This document shows, piece by piece, positions 24,772 to 33,929 of a stretch of DNA of 64,000 nucleotides. Position numbers and translations under genes: made by a program. Under the pieces are notes generated by a model. That model saw only the letters and a program-made list of their open reading frames with translations. It had not been told where the DNA came from and ran no database searches. The stretch covers positions 1 through 64,000 of the forward strand of contig CAMWKH010000003.1 in the NCBI GenBank assembly GCA_947174805.1, in the 5' to 3' direction. How positions within the stretch are numbered: the first letter of the stretch is position 1; every line of letters begins with the position of its first letter. The stretch is from an uncultured Roseburia sp. Its GTDB lineage: Bacteria; Bacillota; Clostridia; Lachnospirales; Lachnospiraceae.

Positions 24772-25308
24772 ATGGAAGGATTGGTGGGCTGGGTAAAAAA
24801 TTACAGCATGGTTTTTCTGTTTTTTACAGTGCTGTCATCCCTGGCGGCAAAGAAGGAGTACAGAAGATATCTTTCGCTTTTTGTGGAGTTTGTCTTGGTG
24901 GTTACGCTTTTGATGCCAGTGTTAAAACTGGTGGGCAGCGATACAGATTTTTTTGATAAAATCGCCTACGACACTTTCTGGCAGGAGTTAAACAGTATAA
25001 AGGCGGACAGGGAAAACCTGGATTTTCTAGGAGAGGATGTGTACAGGGAACGCTATGAGGAAGTGATAGGGGCGGATGTTAGGGTTATGGCGGAGGATGC
25101 AGGATATGGGGTTATGGATGTGAGGGTAAATTTGAGCCAGGAGTTTGAAATTGAAAGCATGGAACTCGATTTGGCAAAAGAGCAGGAGTATACAGTGATA
25201 CAGGGCAGTTTGACGGGGGAGCCTGAGGAGGAAGGTTTTGAAAAGCTAAAGGAAAAAATAAGTTCATTTTACCAGGTGGACATAGAAAATATCAGAATTT
25301 GGAATTAG
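24772..25308 (+). CDS. spoIIIAF: Stage III sporulation protein AF
   Basis: 178 residues; RBS TAAGGGGGACGTCT. Two N-terminal membrane helices, then a soluble ring-building-type domain (VRVNLSQEFEIESMELDL) facing the intermembrane space. The position between AE and AG supports the name. Confidence 0.92.
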   Translation: MEGLVGWVKNYSMVFLFFTVLSSLAAKKEYRRYLSLFVEFVLVVTLLMPVLKLVGSDTDFFDKIAYDTFWQELNSIKADRENLDFLGEDVYRERYEEVIGADVRVMAEDAGYGVMDVRVNLSQEFEIESMELDLAKEQEYTVIQGSLTGEPEEEGFEKLKEKISSFYQVDIENIRIWN

Positions 25309-25317
25309 GGGGAAACA

Positions 25318-25905
25318 GTGGATTTAAAACAATTATTTCAAAATCATTCCTGGAAACACTGGGATAAGACACAGTGGACAATTCTTATCCTGGCAGGAAT
25401 TTTACTTATGGTGATTGCCATTCCCACGGAGGAGAAAAAAGAAAAAGAAGTAACCCAGGAGAAGAGGGAGGAAAATCTTTCAGTAAACGAAGAGAGTTAT
25501 GCGGAGAGCCTGGAGCGGCGGCTTCAAAACAAACTGTCCAAAATTGAGGGGGCCGGGCGGGTGGAGGTGATGATTACACTGGAGAATTACGGGGAGAACG
25601 TGGTGGAGAAGGATAGTACAAACAGCTCTTTACGAAGGGTACAGGAGGGGGAGGGGGGGAGCAGTAACACAGAAGAAACCCGTGAGATACGGACGGAGAC
25701 AGTGTACCAGGACATAGACCGGGGGAAAGAGCCCTTTGTGGGCAGTGAGAAGACCCCGAAAATCGCAGGAGTCCTGGTGGTTGCCCAGGGAGCGGATAAA
25801 ACGGCGGTAAAACAGAATATTTCTGATGCCGTGATGGCATTATTCCAAATTGACGTGAATAGAATTAAAGTAGTTAAGATGAATATTCAGGAGGAAAGAC
25901 AGTGA
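25318..25905 (+). CDS. spoIIIAG: Stage III sporulation protein AG
   Basis: 195 residues from the GTG at 25318 (GGGGGAAACA). One N-terminal membrane helix, then a ring-building motif (LSKIEGAGRVEVMITLE) interrupted by the Ser/Glu-rich insertion usual for SpoIIIAG, and the conserved PKIAGVLVVAQGA. The family protein forms the large ring of the channel. Confidence 0.95.
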   Translation: MDLKQLFQNHSWKHWDKTQWTILILAGILLMVIAIPTEEKKEKEVTQEKREENLSVNEESYAESLERRLQNKLSKIEGAGRVEVMITLENYGENVVEKDSTNSSLRRVQEGEGGSSNTEETREIRTETVYQDIDRGKEPFVGSEKTPKIAGVLVVAQGADKTAVKQNISDAVMALFQIDVNRIKVVKMNIQEERQ

Positions 25906-26702
25906 AAAAAGGATGGAAGAAAAACCAGGTCATTATTACGGCGCTGGCACTTATGATTGCTGTTGCGGGATATGTGAGTTATACCAGAAGCAACATTGAC
26001 GGTACAGCAGTGGACACAGCGATGGATTTGTCGGAGGACAATTTTGAGATTTCCGACGACCCCATTTTAGAGGGGGATATTTTTACCGACACGGGAGACG
26101 GGCTGGAGACTGCCCAGTCTACGGAGACGGGAAATGATGTGGCACTGGGAGAAAATCTGGAAGGGACAGTGGAAAATGCCGCTGCCGGGGAAGCTGTAGA
26201 TGCCGGGGCGGATGCCCAGGCTGCCGGGGAGGAAAATCCCGGGGAGGCAGTGCTAACAAGCTCCACCATCAGCAATGTGGATTTTGCAGCTGAAATGAAG
26301 TTAAACAGGGAGCAGGTCCGGGCAAAAAATAAGGAGACGCTTCTTGGGATTGTAAACAGCGCAAACCTTACAGATGAGCAGAAACAGTCGGCAGTTGACC
26401 AGATGATTACGCTTACGGACATTGCGGAGCGGGAAGCTGCGGCGGAAATGCTTTTGGAGGCCAAAGGCTTTACGGATGTTGTGGTGAGCATTACGGATAA
26501 TGCGGTGGATGTTGTGCTTAACATGGGGGATGTGACGGACGCAAAGCGTGCCCAGATTGAGGATATCGTGAAGAGGAAAACTAATATCAGCGGGGAAAAT
26601 ATTATTATTACGCCCATAGAGACCACAGCCTCAAATACCGGGGAATCTAAGGAACCCGCAGGGGAGGGGACGGAAGGAACAGAGACGGAAGTCTTAAAAT
26701 AA
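25902..26702 (+). CDS. spoIIIAH: Stage III sporulation protein AH
   Basis: 266 residues from the GTG at 25902, overlapping the spoIIIAG stop. There is an N-terminal membrane anchor and a long Ala/Glu/Gly-rich linker (about 30-125). A C-terminal YscJ-like domain (REQVRAKNKETLLGIVNS to FTDVVVSI) binds SpoIIQ in the family. It is longer than the Bacillus protein because of the low-complexity linker. Confidence 0.95.
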   Translation: MKKGWKKNQVIITALALMIAVAGYVSYTRSNIDGTAVDTAMDLSEDNFEISDDPILEGDIFTDTGDGLETAQSTETGNDVALGENLEGTVENAAAGEAVDAGADAQAAGEENPGEAVLTSSTISNVDFAAEMKLNREQVRAKNKETLLGIVNSANLTDEQKQSAVDQMITLTDIAEREAAAEMLLEAKGFTDVVVSITDNAVDVVLNMGDVTDAKRAQIEDIVKRKTNISGENIIITPIETTASNTGESKEPAGEGTEGTETEVLK

Positions 26703-26714
26703 AGGAAAAAATGT

Positions 26715-26764
26715 GAAAATGGCTGCCTGCCGGAAAATTCATTCCCAGGGCAGCCATTTTCTTT
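26715..26764 (+). terminator. Terminator of the spoIIIA operon
   Basis: A perfect 13-bp stem GAAAATGGCTGCC / GGCAGCCATTTTC closes a 21-base loop and is followed by a short T-run. Confidence 0.8.
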
Positions 26765-26792
26765 GTGTATTTCAAATGATATATGATATAAT
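26763..26792 (+). promoter_or_regulatory. Probable deoB promoter
   Basis: TTGTGT (26763-26768), 18 bp and TATAAT (26787-26792). Confidence 0.55.
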
Positions 26793-26823
26793 AAACAAAA
26801 TAAGGCGGCAAAGGAGGCATACG

Positions 26824-27981
26824 ATGAAGAGAATATTTTTAATTGTGTTAGACAGCGTGGGAATCGGAGAGATGCCGGATGCGGCTCTTTACGGGGATGC
26901 AGGGAGCAATACCCTTTCCGCTGCGTCAAAGAGCATGTATTTTTCCATGTCGAATATGCGGAAACTTGGTTTTTTTAACATAGAAGGGGTAAATATCGGG
27001 GAGAGGGAGGCGGCGCCTGCCGGCTCCTTTGCCCGTATGAAAGAACTGTCAAAGGGAAAAGACACTACCATCGGGCATTGGGAGATTGCAGGGGTGGTTT
27101 CTGACGCTCCTCTGCCCACATATCCCCAAGGTTTTCCAAAATCTGTGATAGGGGAGTTTAAAAAGAAAACGGGGCGGGGGGTTTTGTGCAACAAACCTTA
27201 TTCCGGCACGGAGGTTATCAAAGATTACGGGGAAGAACATTTAAATACCGGGGATTTGATTGTGTACACTTCGGCGGATTCCGTGTTTCAGATTGCCGCC
27301 CATGAAAAAATTGTCCCGGTGGAAACCTTGTATGATTACTGCCGTACGGCAAGAGAGATTTTAAAGGGCGAACATGGGGTTGGCAGGGTGATTGCAAGGC
27401 CCTTTGCAGGGGAGACGGGAAAGTTTTACAGAACAAAGAACCGCCATGATTTTTCCTTAGAGCCCCCGGGAATTACCATGTTAGACCAGTTAAAAGAAGA
27501 GGGATACGATGTGATTTCCATAGGGAAAATTGTGGACATTTTTGCAGGTCGTGGAATTACGGAATTTGTGCGCACGGCGGGAAATGAGGAAGGGATGGAA
27601 AAGACCTTAGAATACATGGAAAAGGATTTTGAGGGACTCTGCTTTATTAATTTAGTGGATTTTGACATGCTTTATGGACACAGAAACGACGTGGACGGAT
27701 ATGCAAAGGCATTGACTTATTTTGACCAGCAGGTTCCAAAATTACTTGCAAGGATGCGGGAAGAAGACGTGCTGATGATAACTGCCGACCATGGCTGTGA
27801 CCCATCTACGGTTTCCACAGACCATTCCAGGGAATATACCCCCCTTCTGATGGTGGGAAAATCCATACCCTCCGGGAAGGATTTTGGCACAAGGGAAGGA
27901 TTTTGCGATATTGCGGCCACGGTACTCTCTCTGTTTGGATTAAAGCCCAAATGCCAGGGAGAGAGTATTTTTCACAATTGA
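26824..27981 (+). CDS. deoB: Phosphopentomutase
   Basis: 385 residues from ATG 26824 (AAAGGAGGCATACG). It is an alkaline-phosphatase-fold enzyme: RIFLIVLDSVGIGEMPD holds the first metal ligand, PLPTYPQGFP and CNKPYSGTEV are typical of DeoB, and TADHGCDPSTVSTDHSRE holds the remaining ligands. It interconverts (deoxy)ribose 1- and 5-phosphate and so works on the product of the purine nucleoside phosphorylase encoded about 11 kb upstream. Confidence 0.96.
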   Translation: MKRIFLIVLDSVGIGEMPDAALYGDAGSNTLSAASKSMYFSMSNMRKLGFFNIEGVNIGEREAAPAGSFARMKELSKGKDTTIGHWEIAGVVSDAPLPTYPQGFPKSVIGEFKKKTGRGVLCNKPYSGTEVIKDYGEEHLNTGDLIVYTSADSVFQIAAHEKIVPVETLYDYCRTAREILKGEHGVGRVIARPFAGETGKFYRTKNRHDFSLEPPGITMLDQLKEEGYDVISIGKIVDIFAGRGITEFVRTAGNEEGMEKTLEYMEKDFEGLCFINLVDFDMLYGHRNDVDGYAKALTYFDQQVPKLLARMREEDVLMITADHGCDPSTVSTDHSREYTPLLMVGKSIPSGKDFGTREGFCDIAATVLSLFGLKPKCQGESIFHN

Positions 27982-28006
27982 CAATAGTTTGGCCCTGGTA
28001 TAAAAT
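27978..28006 (+). promoter_or_regulatory. Promoter-like element overlapping the deoB stop
   Basis: TTGACA (27978-27983), 17 bp and TAAAAT (28001-28006). It lies immediately before, and partly inside, the hairpin at 28002-28047, so any transcript would begin within the terminator. Possibly the prfC promoter with a leader hairpin, possibly chance. Confidence 0.45.
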
Positions 28007-28047
28007 AAAATCGTTTGCAGGCTTTGCCCAGACGATTTTATTTTTTT
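28002..28047 (+). terminator. deoB terminator
   Basis: A perfect 12-bp stem AAATAAAATCGT / ACGATTTTATTT with a 17-base loop, then a T-run; symmetric enough to work in both directions. Confidence 0.85.
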
Positions 28048-28076
28048 ATGTTTTGTATTTATGTGGAGGAAATATT

Positions 28077-29669
28077 TTGGCTGATTTAAAAAAGGAAATA
28101 GAGAAAAGAAGAACATTTGCGATTATTTCCCATCCGGATGCGGGGAAAACCACTTTGACGGAAAAATTTCTGTTATACGGAGGGGCCATTAACCTGGCAG
28201 GCTCCGTAAAGGGAAAGGCTACCGCAAGGCATGCGGTGTCCGACTGGATGGAGATTGAAAAAGAGAGGGGTATTTCTGTCACTTCTTCTGTGCTGCAGTT
28301 TAATTATGGAGGGTACTGCATTAATATTCTGGATACTCCGGGGCATCAGGATTTCTCGGAGGACACTTACCGCACTTTGATGGCAGCGGATTCCGCCGTG
28401 ATGGTAATCGACGGTTCCAAAGGAGTGGAGGCCCAGACGAGAAAGCTGTTTAAGGTCTGCGTTATGCGGCATATCCCTATTTTTACTTTTATCAATAAAA
28501 TGGACAGGGATGCCAACGATACCTTTGATTTGCTGGATGAGATAGAAAAGGAGCTGGGGATAAGCACCTGCCCGATTAACTGGCCTATCGGCTCGGGAAA
28601 AGAGTTTAAAGGGGTGTACGACAGAGAAAAGCGCCAGGTAATGCTCTACAGCGACACACAGAAGGGCACAAAAGAGGGGGAGGAGCTGGATTTGTCCATA
28701 GATGACCCGGAACTTGAAGCGGTGATTGGAAAGGATGCAAAAGAAAAACTATTGGAGGAAATCGAACTTCTTGACGGCGCCAGTGCGGAGTTTGATTTGG
28801 ACTTGGTCTCCAAAGGGGAGTTGTCCCCGGTGTTTTTCGGTTCAGCCCTGACAAATTTCGGGGTGGAAACATTTTTAAAGCACTTCCTTCAGATGACATC
28901 TTTCCCCCTGCCCAGAAAAGCGGATATGGGGGAGAAAAATCCCTTTGATGAGGATTTTTCCGCCTTTGTCTTTAAGATTCAGGCAAATATGAATAAAAAT
29001 CACAGGGACAGAATTGCTTTTATGCGGATTTGTTCCGGGAAATTTACGGCGGGAATGGAAGTGACCCATGTTCAGGGAGGGAATAAAAAAATCAAATTGT
29101 CCCAGCCCCAGCAGATGATGGCCCAGGAGAGAAAAATTGTGGAGGAGGCCTATGCGGGGGATATTATCGGAGTTTTCGACCCAGGTATCTTTTCCATTGG
29201 AGATACGATTTTAAACGGTGCAAAGCCTTATGAGTTTGAGGGGATTCCCACCTTTGCGCCGGAGCATTTTGCCAGGGTGCGCCAGGTGGACACCATGAAG
29301 CGGAAGCAGTTTGTAAAAGGCATTACCCAGATAGCCCAGGAGGGTGCCATTCAGATTTTCCAGGAATATAATATGGGAATGGAAGAAATTATTGTAGGGG
29401 TGGTGGGCGTCCTGCAGTTTGACGTTTTAAAATACCGTCTGGAAAATGAATATAATGTGGAAATACGCCTGGAAAATATGCCCCATGAATATATTCGGTG
29501 GATTGAGAATAAAGATATGGATATGGATAAACTGGTGGGAACTTCCGACATGAAAAAAATTCAGGATTTAAAGGGGAATCCCCTGCTTATTTTTGTGAAT
29601 GAGTGGAGTGTGGGAATGGTCCTTGACAGAAATGAAGGGTTGGAACTGTCGGAATTTGGCAGGAATTAA
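28077..29669 (+). CDS. prfC: Peptide chain release factor 3
   Basis: 530 residues from a TTG at 28077 with GTGGAGGA 6-7 bp upstream; no ATG is suitably placed. The GTPase G1 motif is HPDAGKTTLTEKFL, G3 is LDTPGHQDF and G4 is INKMDRDA, with the RF3-specific WMEIEKERGISVTSS between. Family length is about 529. It recycles RF1/RF2 after termination. thioredoxin follows 11 bp later, probably cotranscribed. Confidence 0.96.
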   Translation: MADLKKEIEKRRTFAIISHPDAGKTTLTEKFLLYGGAINLAGSVKGKATARHAVSDWMEIEKERGISVTSSVLQFNYGGYCINILDTPGHQDFSEDTYRTLMAADSAVMVIDGSKGVEAQTRKLFKVCVMRHIPIFTFINKMDRDANDTFDLLDEIEKELGISTCPINWPIGSGKEFKGVYDREKRQVMLYSDTQKGTKEGEELDLSIDDPELEAVIGKDAKEKLLEEIELLDGASAEFDLDLVSKGELSPVFFGSALTNFGVETFLKHFLQMTSFPLPRKADMGEKNPFDEDFSAFVFKIQANMNKNHRDRIAFMRICSGKFTAGMEVTHVQGGNKKIKLSQPQQMMAQERKIVEEAYAGDIIGVFDPGIFSIGDTILNGAKPYEFEGIPTFAPEHFARVRQVDTMKRKQFVKGITQIAQEGAIQIFQEYNMGMEEIIVGVVGVLQFDVLKYRLENEYNVEIRLENMPHEYIRWIENKDMDMDKLVGTSDMKKIQDLKGNPLLIFVNEWSVGMVLDRNEGLELSEFGRN

Positions 29670-29680
29670 GGAGGGTTTTT

Positions 29681-30007
29681 ATGGAGATTGTAACGATAAC
29701 CAACGACAATTTTGAGACTGAGGTTCTTGCATCAGAAGTTCCGGTGCTTTTGGATTTCTGGGCGGAGTGGTGCATGCCCTGCAAAATGCAGTCACAGATT
29801 TTAGACGGGATGGCAGATGAGCTTGGGGATAAAGTAAAAATAGGGAAAGTCAATGTGGACGAGGAGGCTGCACTGGCGTTAAAATATCAGATTATGAGTA
29901 TCCCCACCCTGATTTTAATGAACCGGGGCGTGTTTGTCGCCAGGGTGTCCGGGGTACAGCAGCCCTTGCAGGTGAAAGAACTGTTGATGAAAGAACTTGA
30001 CAGATAA
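29681..30007 (+). CDS. trxA: Thioredoxin
   Basis: 108 residues; RBS AAGGAGGGTTTTT. The active site is W-A-E-W-C31-M-P-C34. The common WCGPC is changed to WCMPC, which may alter redox potential. Other conserved parts are present: VNVDEEAALALKYQIMSIPT with the cis-proline, and the C-terminal LMKELD. Cytoplasmic disulphide reductase. Confidence 0.94.
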   Translation: MEIVTITNDNFETEVLASEVPVLLDFWAEWCMPCKMQSQILDGMADELGDKVKIGKVNVDEEAALALKYQIMSIPTLILMNRGVFVARVSGVQQPLQVKELLMKELDR

Positions 30008-30042
30008 CAGAAATAAGTTTATACTATGTCTTGTTTAGGAAC

Positions 30043-30076
30043 AAAGGCGTTCTGCGTGAAGCAGGGCGCCTTTTTT
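30043..30076 (+). terminator. prfC-trxA terminator
   Basis: AAAGGCGTTCTGC pairs with GCAGGGCGCCTTT (G-U pairs included) around a GTGAA loop, followed by T6. Confidence 0.85.
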
Positions 30077-30181
30077 ATGTGCAGGCCCGCATATGGAAGT
30101 TACCGCCTGACGCGGTAGGCGGGCCGCACGGCGAGTAGGGGCAAAAATCTTCCCTGCTGGATTGGGAGAGGAGGAATGGTT

Positions 30182-31501
30182 ATGCGGCAGAGGGAACTGG
30201 TAAACCACACGGAAAAAATCAATGAATTGCTGGCACGGTATGGAGTAAAATTTGGAATATATAAAAACAATGTGTTTAAAGAGCAGTTGTTTCCCTTTGA
30301 CTCAATCCCAAGGATTATCGGCCATGAGGAATTTGCCGGCCTGGAAAAGGGGATGAAACAGAGGGTTATGGCTCTGAATTTATTTCTAAAAGATATTTAC
30401 AGCAAAAAACAGATTGTAAAAGACGGGGTTGTCCCGGAAGATTTTATTTTTGCATCCAGCGGGTATTTGGCGGAATGTGAGGGGATTGTCCCGGAAAAAA
30501 GCGTATATTCCCACATATCGGGTATCGATTTGGTGAAGGGGAAAGATGAAAACTGGTACATACTGGAGGATAATTTAAGGGTTCCCTCCGGGGCTTCCTA
30601 CCCCATGATTGCCAGGGAACTTTGCAGGCGGAGTTCCCCGGATACTTTCCACAACAACAGGCTGGAAGATAACCGAAATTATGCGGATTTGTTAAGGCGT
30701 GCCATGGATTATGTGAATGTGGGAGGGCACTCTGTGATTCTCACTCCGGGGCGGTACAATGCGGCTTATTTTGAGCACTCTTACCTGGCGGAAAAAACCG
30801 GGGCACACCTGGCCACGGGCTCTGAGCTTATTGCGGAAAACGACAGACTATACTACATTTCCTCTGACGGGGAAAAAGAGAGGGTAGGGGTGGTTTACAG
30901 GAGGATTTCAGACGAATATTTAGACCCTATGGTTTTTAACCCGGAGTCCTTAATCGGAATCCCCCACCTGTTTGAAGTGTACCGGAAAGGGAATGTAGCC
31001 CTTATCAATGCGCCGGGAAATGGTGCGGCGGACGATAAAGGCATATACTATTTTGTACCTAAAATGATACGGTATTATCTGGATGAAGAACCCCTTCTCT
31101 TAAATGCCCCCACCTATCTGCCTTTTTATGAGGAGGATATGAAATATGTCCTTGAAAATTTTGACAACCTTGTATTAAAGGATGTGGCGGAAGCCGGGGG
31201 CTACGGGGTGGTATTCGGAAGTTCCATGACAAAGGAGGAAAAGGAGAAATTTATCCAAATGTTAAAGAGGGAACCCAGGCGGTTTATCGCCCAGGAAGTC
31301 ATTGACTTTCAGGATTTGGATACTTTGGACAAGGGGGAAATCGTGCCCAGGAAAGCAGACCTTCGGGCCTTCGTCTTAATGGCAGAGGAGCCTATGGTGT
31401 GGAAAAGCGGGCTGACAAGGTTTTCCAGAAACACGGATTCTTTTATTGTGAATTCTTCACAGGGAGGAGGTTTTAAAGACACATGGGTATTATATCAGTA
31501 G
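30182..31501 (+). CDS. Circularly permuted ATP-grasp protein (COG2308 type)
   Basis: 439 residues from ATG 30182 (GAGAGGAGG 7 bp upstream; an ATG 6 bp earlier is too close). Family signatures are LEDNLRVPSGASYPMIAR in the middle, LKDVAEAGGYGVVFGS and LRAFVLM later, and the C-terminal NSSQGGGFKDTWVL. The family is predicted to be an ATP-grasp amide or peptide ligase with a circularly permuted fold. No biochemical role is established for this clade. It is first of five head-to-tail genes and overlaps the alpha-E gene by 19 bp. Confidence 0.9.
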   Translation: MRQRELVNHTEKINELLARYGVKFGIYKNNVFKEQLFPFDSIPRIIGHEEFAGLEKGMKQRVMALNLFLKDIYSKKQIVKDGVVPEDFIFASSGYLAECEGIVPEKSVYSHISGIDLVKGKDENWYILEDNLRVPSGASYPMIARELCRRSSPDTFHNNRLEDNRNYADLLRRAMDYVNVGGHSVILTPGRYNAAYFEHSYLAEKTGAHLATGSELIAENDRLYYISSDGEKERVGVVYRRISDEYLDPMVFNPESLIGIPHLFEVYRKGNVALINAPGNGAADDKGIYYFVPKMIRYYLDEEPLLLNAPTYLPFYEEDMKYVLENFDNLVLKDVAEAGGYGVVFGSSMTKEEKEKFIQMLKREPRRFIAQEVIDFQDLDTLDKGEIVPRKADLRAFVLMAEEPMVWKSGLTRFSRNTDSFIVNSSQGGGFKDTWVLYQ

Positions 31502-32154
31502 AGCAGGCGGAACATTTATTTTGGCTGGGAAGGTATACGGAGCGGGTGTACACCACCCTGCGGATTTATTTCAGGAGTTTTGATACCATGATTGACGAAC
31601 CGGGGGACAGTTACCAGGCATTCTGCGATTCCATAGATATTCCCAATATTTATACTTCCAGGGAGGATTTTCTGAAAAGATATCCCTTTGATGATTCAAA
31701 CCCGGATTCTATTATCAGCAATCTAAACAGGGCTTACGACAACGCCATTGTCTTAAGGGAGAGTATCGGATCGGAGGCATTGTCCTACATCCAGCTTGCC
31801 ATATATGACATGAACAAGGCTGCGGCCAGCCAATCCCCCCTGATCGAAATGCAGTATCTCCTGGACCATATTTTATCTTTCTGGGGGATTGCGGATGATG
31901 AGATTGACTCAGAGCAGGTGCGGAATATGATTAAGGCGGGAAAGCGCATGGAGCGGGTGGATTTGTATGCAAGGTTAAAACTCTCCGGGAAGGAATTGGT
32001 AAGAGAAGTCCACCGCATGGTGCCAAGGGTGGAGAGAAGCGGACTTTCCTACAGCAGACAGCACTTGGATAAGGTGAGGGAACTTGTGGAAAACGCCGAT
32101 TTAAATTATTATGAAATTGTGTCCAATGTGGAGGCAATGATTTTAAACTGTTAG
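31483..32154 (+). CDS. Alpha-E domain protein (COG2307 type)
   Basis: 223 residues, wholly helical. The N-terminal signature EQAEHLFWLGRYTERVYTT is diagnostic of the alpha-E family, which is almost always encoded with the circularly permuted ATP-grasp protein. Its RBS GGAGGAGG lies inside the previous gene. Role unknown; a structural or partner function for the ligase is proposed in the literature. Single alpha-E domain, shorter than the two-domain forms. Confidence 0.9.
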   Translation: MGIISVEQAEHLFWLGRYTERVYTTLRIYFRSFDTMIDEPGDSYQAFCDSIDIPNIYTSREDFLKRYPFDDSNPDSIISNLNRAYDNAIVLRESIGSEALSYIQLAIYDMNKAAASQSPLIEMQYLLDHILSFWGIADDEIDSEQVRNMIKAGKRMERVDLYARLKLSGKELVREVHRMVPRVERSGLSYSRQHLDKVRELVENADLNYYEIVSNVEAMILNC

Positions 32155-32164
32155 GAGTGATTTT

Positions 32165-32956
32165 GTGACGGTGCTGCATTTTTTGTACAGAATGGAATTG
32201 AAGTATGAGAAACATATCGGCAGGTGTTATTTTACAATCAAATGCCTTCCAAGGGAAGATGACAGGCAGCATGTGTTAAATACGGAACTTTTTGTGCTGC
32301 CAAAGACCACCTATTCCTTTGGGGAGGATTCCTTTGGCAACAGGCAGATTTACGGCTGTGAGCATGAGGACCACAACCTTTTTGTGTTCCAGATTTCCGG
32401 GGATGTGGAAATTTTACAGACGGATTATGAGGAGAAAAACAGGCAGGAAGTGACAGGGCTTTTTCAGGTGCCCCATGGAAAGTGTATCCCCGGCGGGGAA
32501 CTTTTAAACTATTTTCACTCCTTGGATTTTAAAGAATGTGAAACTTCCTTTCAGGTGTGCGAAAAATTAATGCATGGTTTACACCAGGATTTTTCCTATG
32601 TGCCGGGGACAACGGATGTGAACACCACGGCGGAGGAGGCATGGAAACAGGGAAAGGGCGTCTGCCAGGATTATGCCCATATTTATGTGACCCTCCTTCG
32701 CTTAGCAGGGATTCCCGCCAGGTATGTGTGCGGCCTGATTATAGGGGAGGGGGCCAGCCACGCCTGGGCGGAAGTGCTTATAGACGGCTTCTGGGTGCCC
32801 TTTGACCCCACAAACGACTGTCTGGTGTGGGACCACTACATAAAACTGGGACACGGCAGGGATGCGGCGGATTGTGCCATCAACCGGGGGCTTATGTGGA
32901 ACGGCGGGGCACAGTCCCAGGATATCTCTGTCCTGGTGGAAAAACGGGAACAGTAA
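32165..32956 (+). CDS. Transglutaminase-like cysteine peptidase
   Basis: 263 residues from a GTG at 32165 (AGGAGTGATTTT). A beta-rich N-terminal domain (about 1-125) is followed by a transglutaminase core with the triad C167 (GKGVCQDYA), H199 (GASHAWAEV) and D214 (PFDPTND). There is no signal peptide, so it should act in the cytoplasm. Proteins of this group accompany the ATP-grasp/alpha-E pair in many genomes and are predicted to hydrolyse or transfer an amide bond. Confidence 0.92.
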   Translation: MTVLHFLYRMELKYEKHIGRCYFTIKCLPREDDRQHVLNTELFVLPKTTYSFGEDSFGNRQIYGCEHEDHNLFVFQISGDVEILQTDYEEKNRQEVTGLFQVPHGKCIPGGELLNYFHSLDFKECETSFQVCEKLMHGLHQDFSYVPGTTDVNTTAEEAWKQGKGVCQDYAHIYVTLLRLAGIPARYVCGLIIGEGASHAWAEVLIDGFWVPFDPTNDCLVWDHYIKLGHGRDAADCAINRGLMWNGGAQSQDISVLVEKREQ

Positions 32957-32978
32957 CGTAAAACGAGGGAGGGATTGT

Positions 32979-33929
32979 ATGGTAAGCACCATAGCGGCAG
33001 TGGGCCTGCCCATAGACGAAACATTGGAAATTAGAAAGAACAGGATTTTTCCGGAAAATCCTGGGGAAAACATGAAACGCATCAGCATTGTGACGGGAAT
33101 CCACGGGGACGAGCTGGAGGGGCAGTATGTCTGCTATGAACTCCAGCGCCGCATAGAGGAAAACAGGGAATGTTTAAAGGGAATCGTAGATATTTACCCC
33201 GCAATGAACCCTCTTGGCATGGATTCTATCACCCGGGGGATTCCCTCCTTTGATTTGGATTTAAACCGGATGTTTCCCGGGGATATTGACGGGAGCATGA
33301 TGGAGTATGTAGTCGCCCGGATGATGGAGGACGTGGCGGGATCCGACTGTGTCTTTGACATCCATGCCAGCAATATTTATCTCACGGAGATTCCCCAGAT
33401 ACGCATCAACGAGCTGCACCAGGAAAAACTGGTTCCAATGGCAGAGGAATCCAATGTGGATTTCATCTGGGTGCACGGGGCAAACACAGTGCTGGAATCC
33501 ACTTTTGCGTACAGCTTAAATAATATAGGGACGCCGGTGCTGGTGGTGGAAATGGGGGTTGGGATGCGCATTACCCAGGAGTACGGGAATCAGCTTACCG
33601 ATGGTATTTTTCATTTAATGAAAAAAATGGGCATCTGGACAGGGGAAGTGAAATCAGTGAGAAAGCCTGTGGTTTCCAGAAACCCGGAGGATGTGTTCTA
33701 TTTAAACGCCAGGGTGGGAGGGGTGTTTCTTCCCAAAGTAAGCCATGGGGCAAAATTAAAAAAAGGCGAACTCATCGGATATATTTTAGACCCGCTAAAC
33801 GGAAAAATACTGGATAACGTGGAGGCAGAGGAGGAGGGGATGCTTTTTACCATAAGAGAGTACCCCATTGTTCTGGAAGGCTCCCTTATGGGGCGGATCT
33901 TAAAAAAGGAGGTGTGGGGCTGTGAATAA
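32979..33929 (+). CDS. AstE/AspA-type zinc carboxypeptidase-like hydrolase (intact)
   Basis: 316 residues from ATG 32979 (ACGAGGGAGGGATTGT). The metal site is complete: H42-G-D-E45 in VTGIHGDELEG and H129 in FDIHAS. The substrate-carboxylate motif LDLNRMFPG (N96-R97) and a catalytic Glu (E191 in LVVEMGVG) are present. A C-terminal biotinyl-like beta domain follows (VSHGAKLKKGELIGYILDP). The family removes N-acyl groups from amino acids. In this operon it could cleave an acyl-amino acid or a gamma-linked product. The next gene overlaps its stop by 8 bp. Confidence 0.9.
   Translation: MVSTIAAVGLPIDETLEIRKNRIFPENPGENMKRISIVTGIHGDELEGQYVCYELQRRIEENRECLKGIVDIYPAMNPLGMDSITRGIPSFDLDLNRMFPGDIDGSMMEYVVARMMEDVAGSDCVFDIHASNIYLTEIPQIRINELHQEKLVPMAEESNVDFIWVHGANTVLESTFAYSLNNIGTPVLVVEMGVGMRITQEYGNQLTDGIFHLMKKMGIWTGEVKSVRKPVVSRNPEDVFYLNARVGGVFLPKVSHGAKLKKGELIGYILDPLNGKILDNVEAEEEGMLFTIREYPIVLEGSLMGRILKKEVWGCE

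Noticed and set aside
25979-26929. 316-codon minus-strand frame opposite spoIIIAH
   Set aside because: It is the antisense of a low-complexity Ala/Glu-rich coding region; Ser/Ala/Val-rich composition and no ribosome site.
30080-30175. GCCCGC...GCGGGC repeats after the trxA terminator, considered as a riboswitch or repeat element
   Set aside because: Pairing is possible but no known motif is matched and the region is under 100 bp.
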